Both the position numbers and the translations under genes were made by a program. From Leptospiraceae bacterium (GTDB lineage: Bacteria > Spirochaetota > Leptospiria > Turneriellales > Turneriellaceae), in NCBI GenBank assembly GCA_016788945.1, contig JAEUSA010000268.1:1-6170 (forward strand): a stretch of 6,170 nucleotides of DNA. The letters run 5' to 3'. The notes under the pieces are model-generated. The model worked only from the letters and a program-made list of their open reading frames with translations, ran no database searches and was not told the origin of the DNA. Below, in pieces: positions 5,018 to 6,170 of the stretch (position 1 is the first letter of the stretch; each line of letters opens with the position of its first letter).

Positions 5018-6170
5018 GTGGACGCCTCGTCATTATACCAGAAAAAACTCGTCTCCAAGGAGCAATACCGTGCGCTGTGCGTCGGGCAATGGGGGTCGAG
5101 TTATTTTCCCGACAAACGCAGTCAGGAAGAATCGCTGCGCGAATTGCTCATGCTGGCCGAGACAGCCGGTGTAAAGACGCTGCACGAACTTTTTTTTCAC
5201 CACAGCGATATCAACGCGGCGCTGTTTTTCTCTTCGGGGCAGATCGAAAAGATCCGCAAGGTATGCGAAGAACTGAATCTCAATCTGCTCTTCGTCGATG
5301 CGCAGCTCAAACCCAACCAGCTGCGGAACCTCGAAGAGGAGCTCAAGATACGTGTGCTCGGCCGCATCGAAGTTATTCTCGACATCTTTGCGATGCGCGC
5401 ACGCACGCGCGAGGCCATTCTGCAGGTCGAGCTCGCCCAATTGCTCTATATACTGCCGCGACTGAAAGGCCTCGGCGGTGTTCTCTCGCGGCAGGGGGCG
5501 ACTGGGGCCCCCGGCATTGGCACACGTGGCCCGGGTGAAACAATGCTCGAAACCGACCGCCGTTACATTCGCCGCCGCATACAGAAAATTCGCCGCGAAC
5601 TCGACGACGTCGAGCGGCACCGTGGTACCGCGCGTCAGGGCCGTAACCTCGTCACATACGCCCTCGTCGGTTACACCAACGCAGGCAAGAGCAGCGTGCT
5701 CAACGCGCTATCTTCCTCGTCACAAAAGGTGTTTGCCGAAGATAAACTTTTCGCCACCCTCGATACATTCTCGCGCAAAATTTATCTCGGTGAGAAAGAT
5801 TATAAGCCGGAATATGCGATTATCACCGACACGGTTGGGTTTATCCGTAACCTGCCGGCTTCACTCGTCGCGGCGTTCCAGTCGACCCTCGATGAAATTC
5901 GGCACGCCGACGTGATTATCGAGGTGCACGATGCCTCATCAGCGCAGCTTGGCGATGAGATGGAAGTTGTGCAGGCGGAGCTCAAGCGCCTTGAATCGGG
6001 TGACAAACCGCGTCTGCTGTATTTTAATAAAGACGATCTCGTGTTTGCTGACACGCGCCGCGAATTGAGCGAAAAGTATCCGCAGGCGATCTGGGGTAAT
6101 GCGCTTTCTAAAGAAGGCATCGCACCGCTGCGCACAGCACTCAGCCAAAGGCAGAAGGCCGATGCGCTGG
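5018..6170 (+). CDS. hflX: GTPase HflX, 3' end beyond the window
   Basis: HflX is a TRAFAC-class GTPase that binds the 50S subunit and can split stalled or stress-inactivated ribosomes. 384 residues are visible with no stop before the window ends, so the C-terminal tail is missing. The N-terminal domain includes LKPNQLRNLEEEL and the family signature RIEVILDIFAMRARTREAILQVELAQL. A Gly-rich linker GAPGIGTRGPGET and a basic coiled-coil helix (about 177-205) follow. The G domain has the P-loop GYTNAGKSS (218-226), the switch I segment FATLD (245-249), DTVGFIR (271-277), NKDD (337-340) and a G5-like NALSKEG (361-367). GTG 5018 is the first usable start in this frame, just six bases after the in-frame TGA of the DUF192 gene. 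There is no clear Shine-Dalgarno sequence, so translation may depend on coupling. The linker has four more residues than E. coli HflX, and Met replaces Gln in the usual RGPGETQLE. Confidence 0.95.
   Translation, partial: MDASSLYQKKLVSKEQYRALCVGQWGSSYFPDKRSQEESLRELLMLAETAGVKTLHELFFHHSDINAALFFSSGQIEKIRKVCEELNLNLLFVDAQLKPNQLRNLEEELKIRVLGRIEVILDIFAMRARTREAILQVELAQLLYILPRLKGLGGVLSRQGATGAPGIGTRGPGETMLETDRRYIRRRIQKIRRELDDVERHRGTARQGRNLVTYALVGYTNAGKSSVLNALSSSSQKVFAEDKLFATLDTFSRKIYLGEKDYKPEYAIITDTVGFIRNLPASLVAAFQSTLDEIRHADVIIEVHDASSAQLGDEMEVVQAELKRLESGDKPRLLYFNKDDLVFADTRRELSEKYPQAIWGNALSKEGIAPLRTALSQRQKADAL

Noticed and set aside
5077..5538. Plus-strand open frame of 153 codons, and others at 4875-5174 and 5478-5915
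   Set aside because: They run in other frames through the hflX gene, are Arg-rich and lack recognisable domains. The real frame is open from 5018 to the window end and carries all GTPase motifs.
5033..5620. Minus-strand open frame of 195 codons opposite hflX
   Set aside because: The plus strand here encodes the conserved N-terminal domain and signature of HflX; the minus frame is a shadow.

Overview
The window is 6,170 bases of densely packed bacterial DNA. Every supportable gene lies on the + strand. By eye the G+C is slightly above 50%. The best taxonomic guess is a spirochaete of the Leptospirales type with moderately high G+C, such as Turneriella or Leptonema. This rests on a plastid-type ferredoxin-NADP+ reductase (a class known from Leptospira) together with a TatT-family lipoprotein (a family known from Treponema). 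It is an inference from gene content, not a proven assignment.

Layout. (1) 26-1250: a small FmdB-type zinc-ribbon protein whose 3' end overlaps the start of the FAD-dependent ferredoxin-NADP+ reductase. (2) 1251-1410: the only real intergenic stretch, about 100 bases, and the most unusual DNA here. It holds two perfect palindromes that share a 12-base core (GGACTTAAGTCC). They face each other as an inverted pair, like a REP/REPIN element. The right-hand palindrome extends into the next gene and encodes part of its signal peptide. (3) 1351-2298: a TatT-family lipoprotein. (4) 2339-2782: a short secreted protein of unknown function. (5) 2779-4368: complete GMP synthetase (guaA), starting by a 4-base GTGA overlap with the preceding stop. 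(6) 4391-5011: an exported DUF192 protein. (7) 5018 to the window end: GTPase HflX, cut off by the window edge.

The genes do not form one pathway. They look like a co-directional run of housekeeping genes (redox supply, GMP synthesis, ribosome-associated GTPase) mixed with envelope proteins (lipoprotein, secreted protein, DUF192 protein). Several junctions are overlapping or only a few bases long, which suggests co-transcription and translational coupling from about 2339 onward. Convincing Shine-Dalgarno sequences are missing before most starts. I see no tRNA, rRNA, CRISPR array, transposase gene or phage gene, and no clear sign of a new multi-gene system. The palindrome pair is the best candidate for something worth following up.
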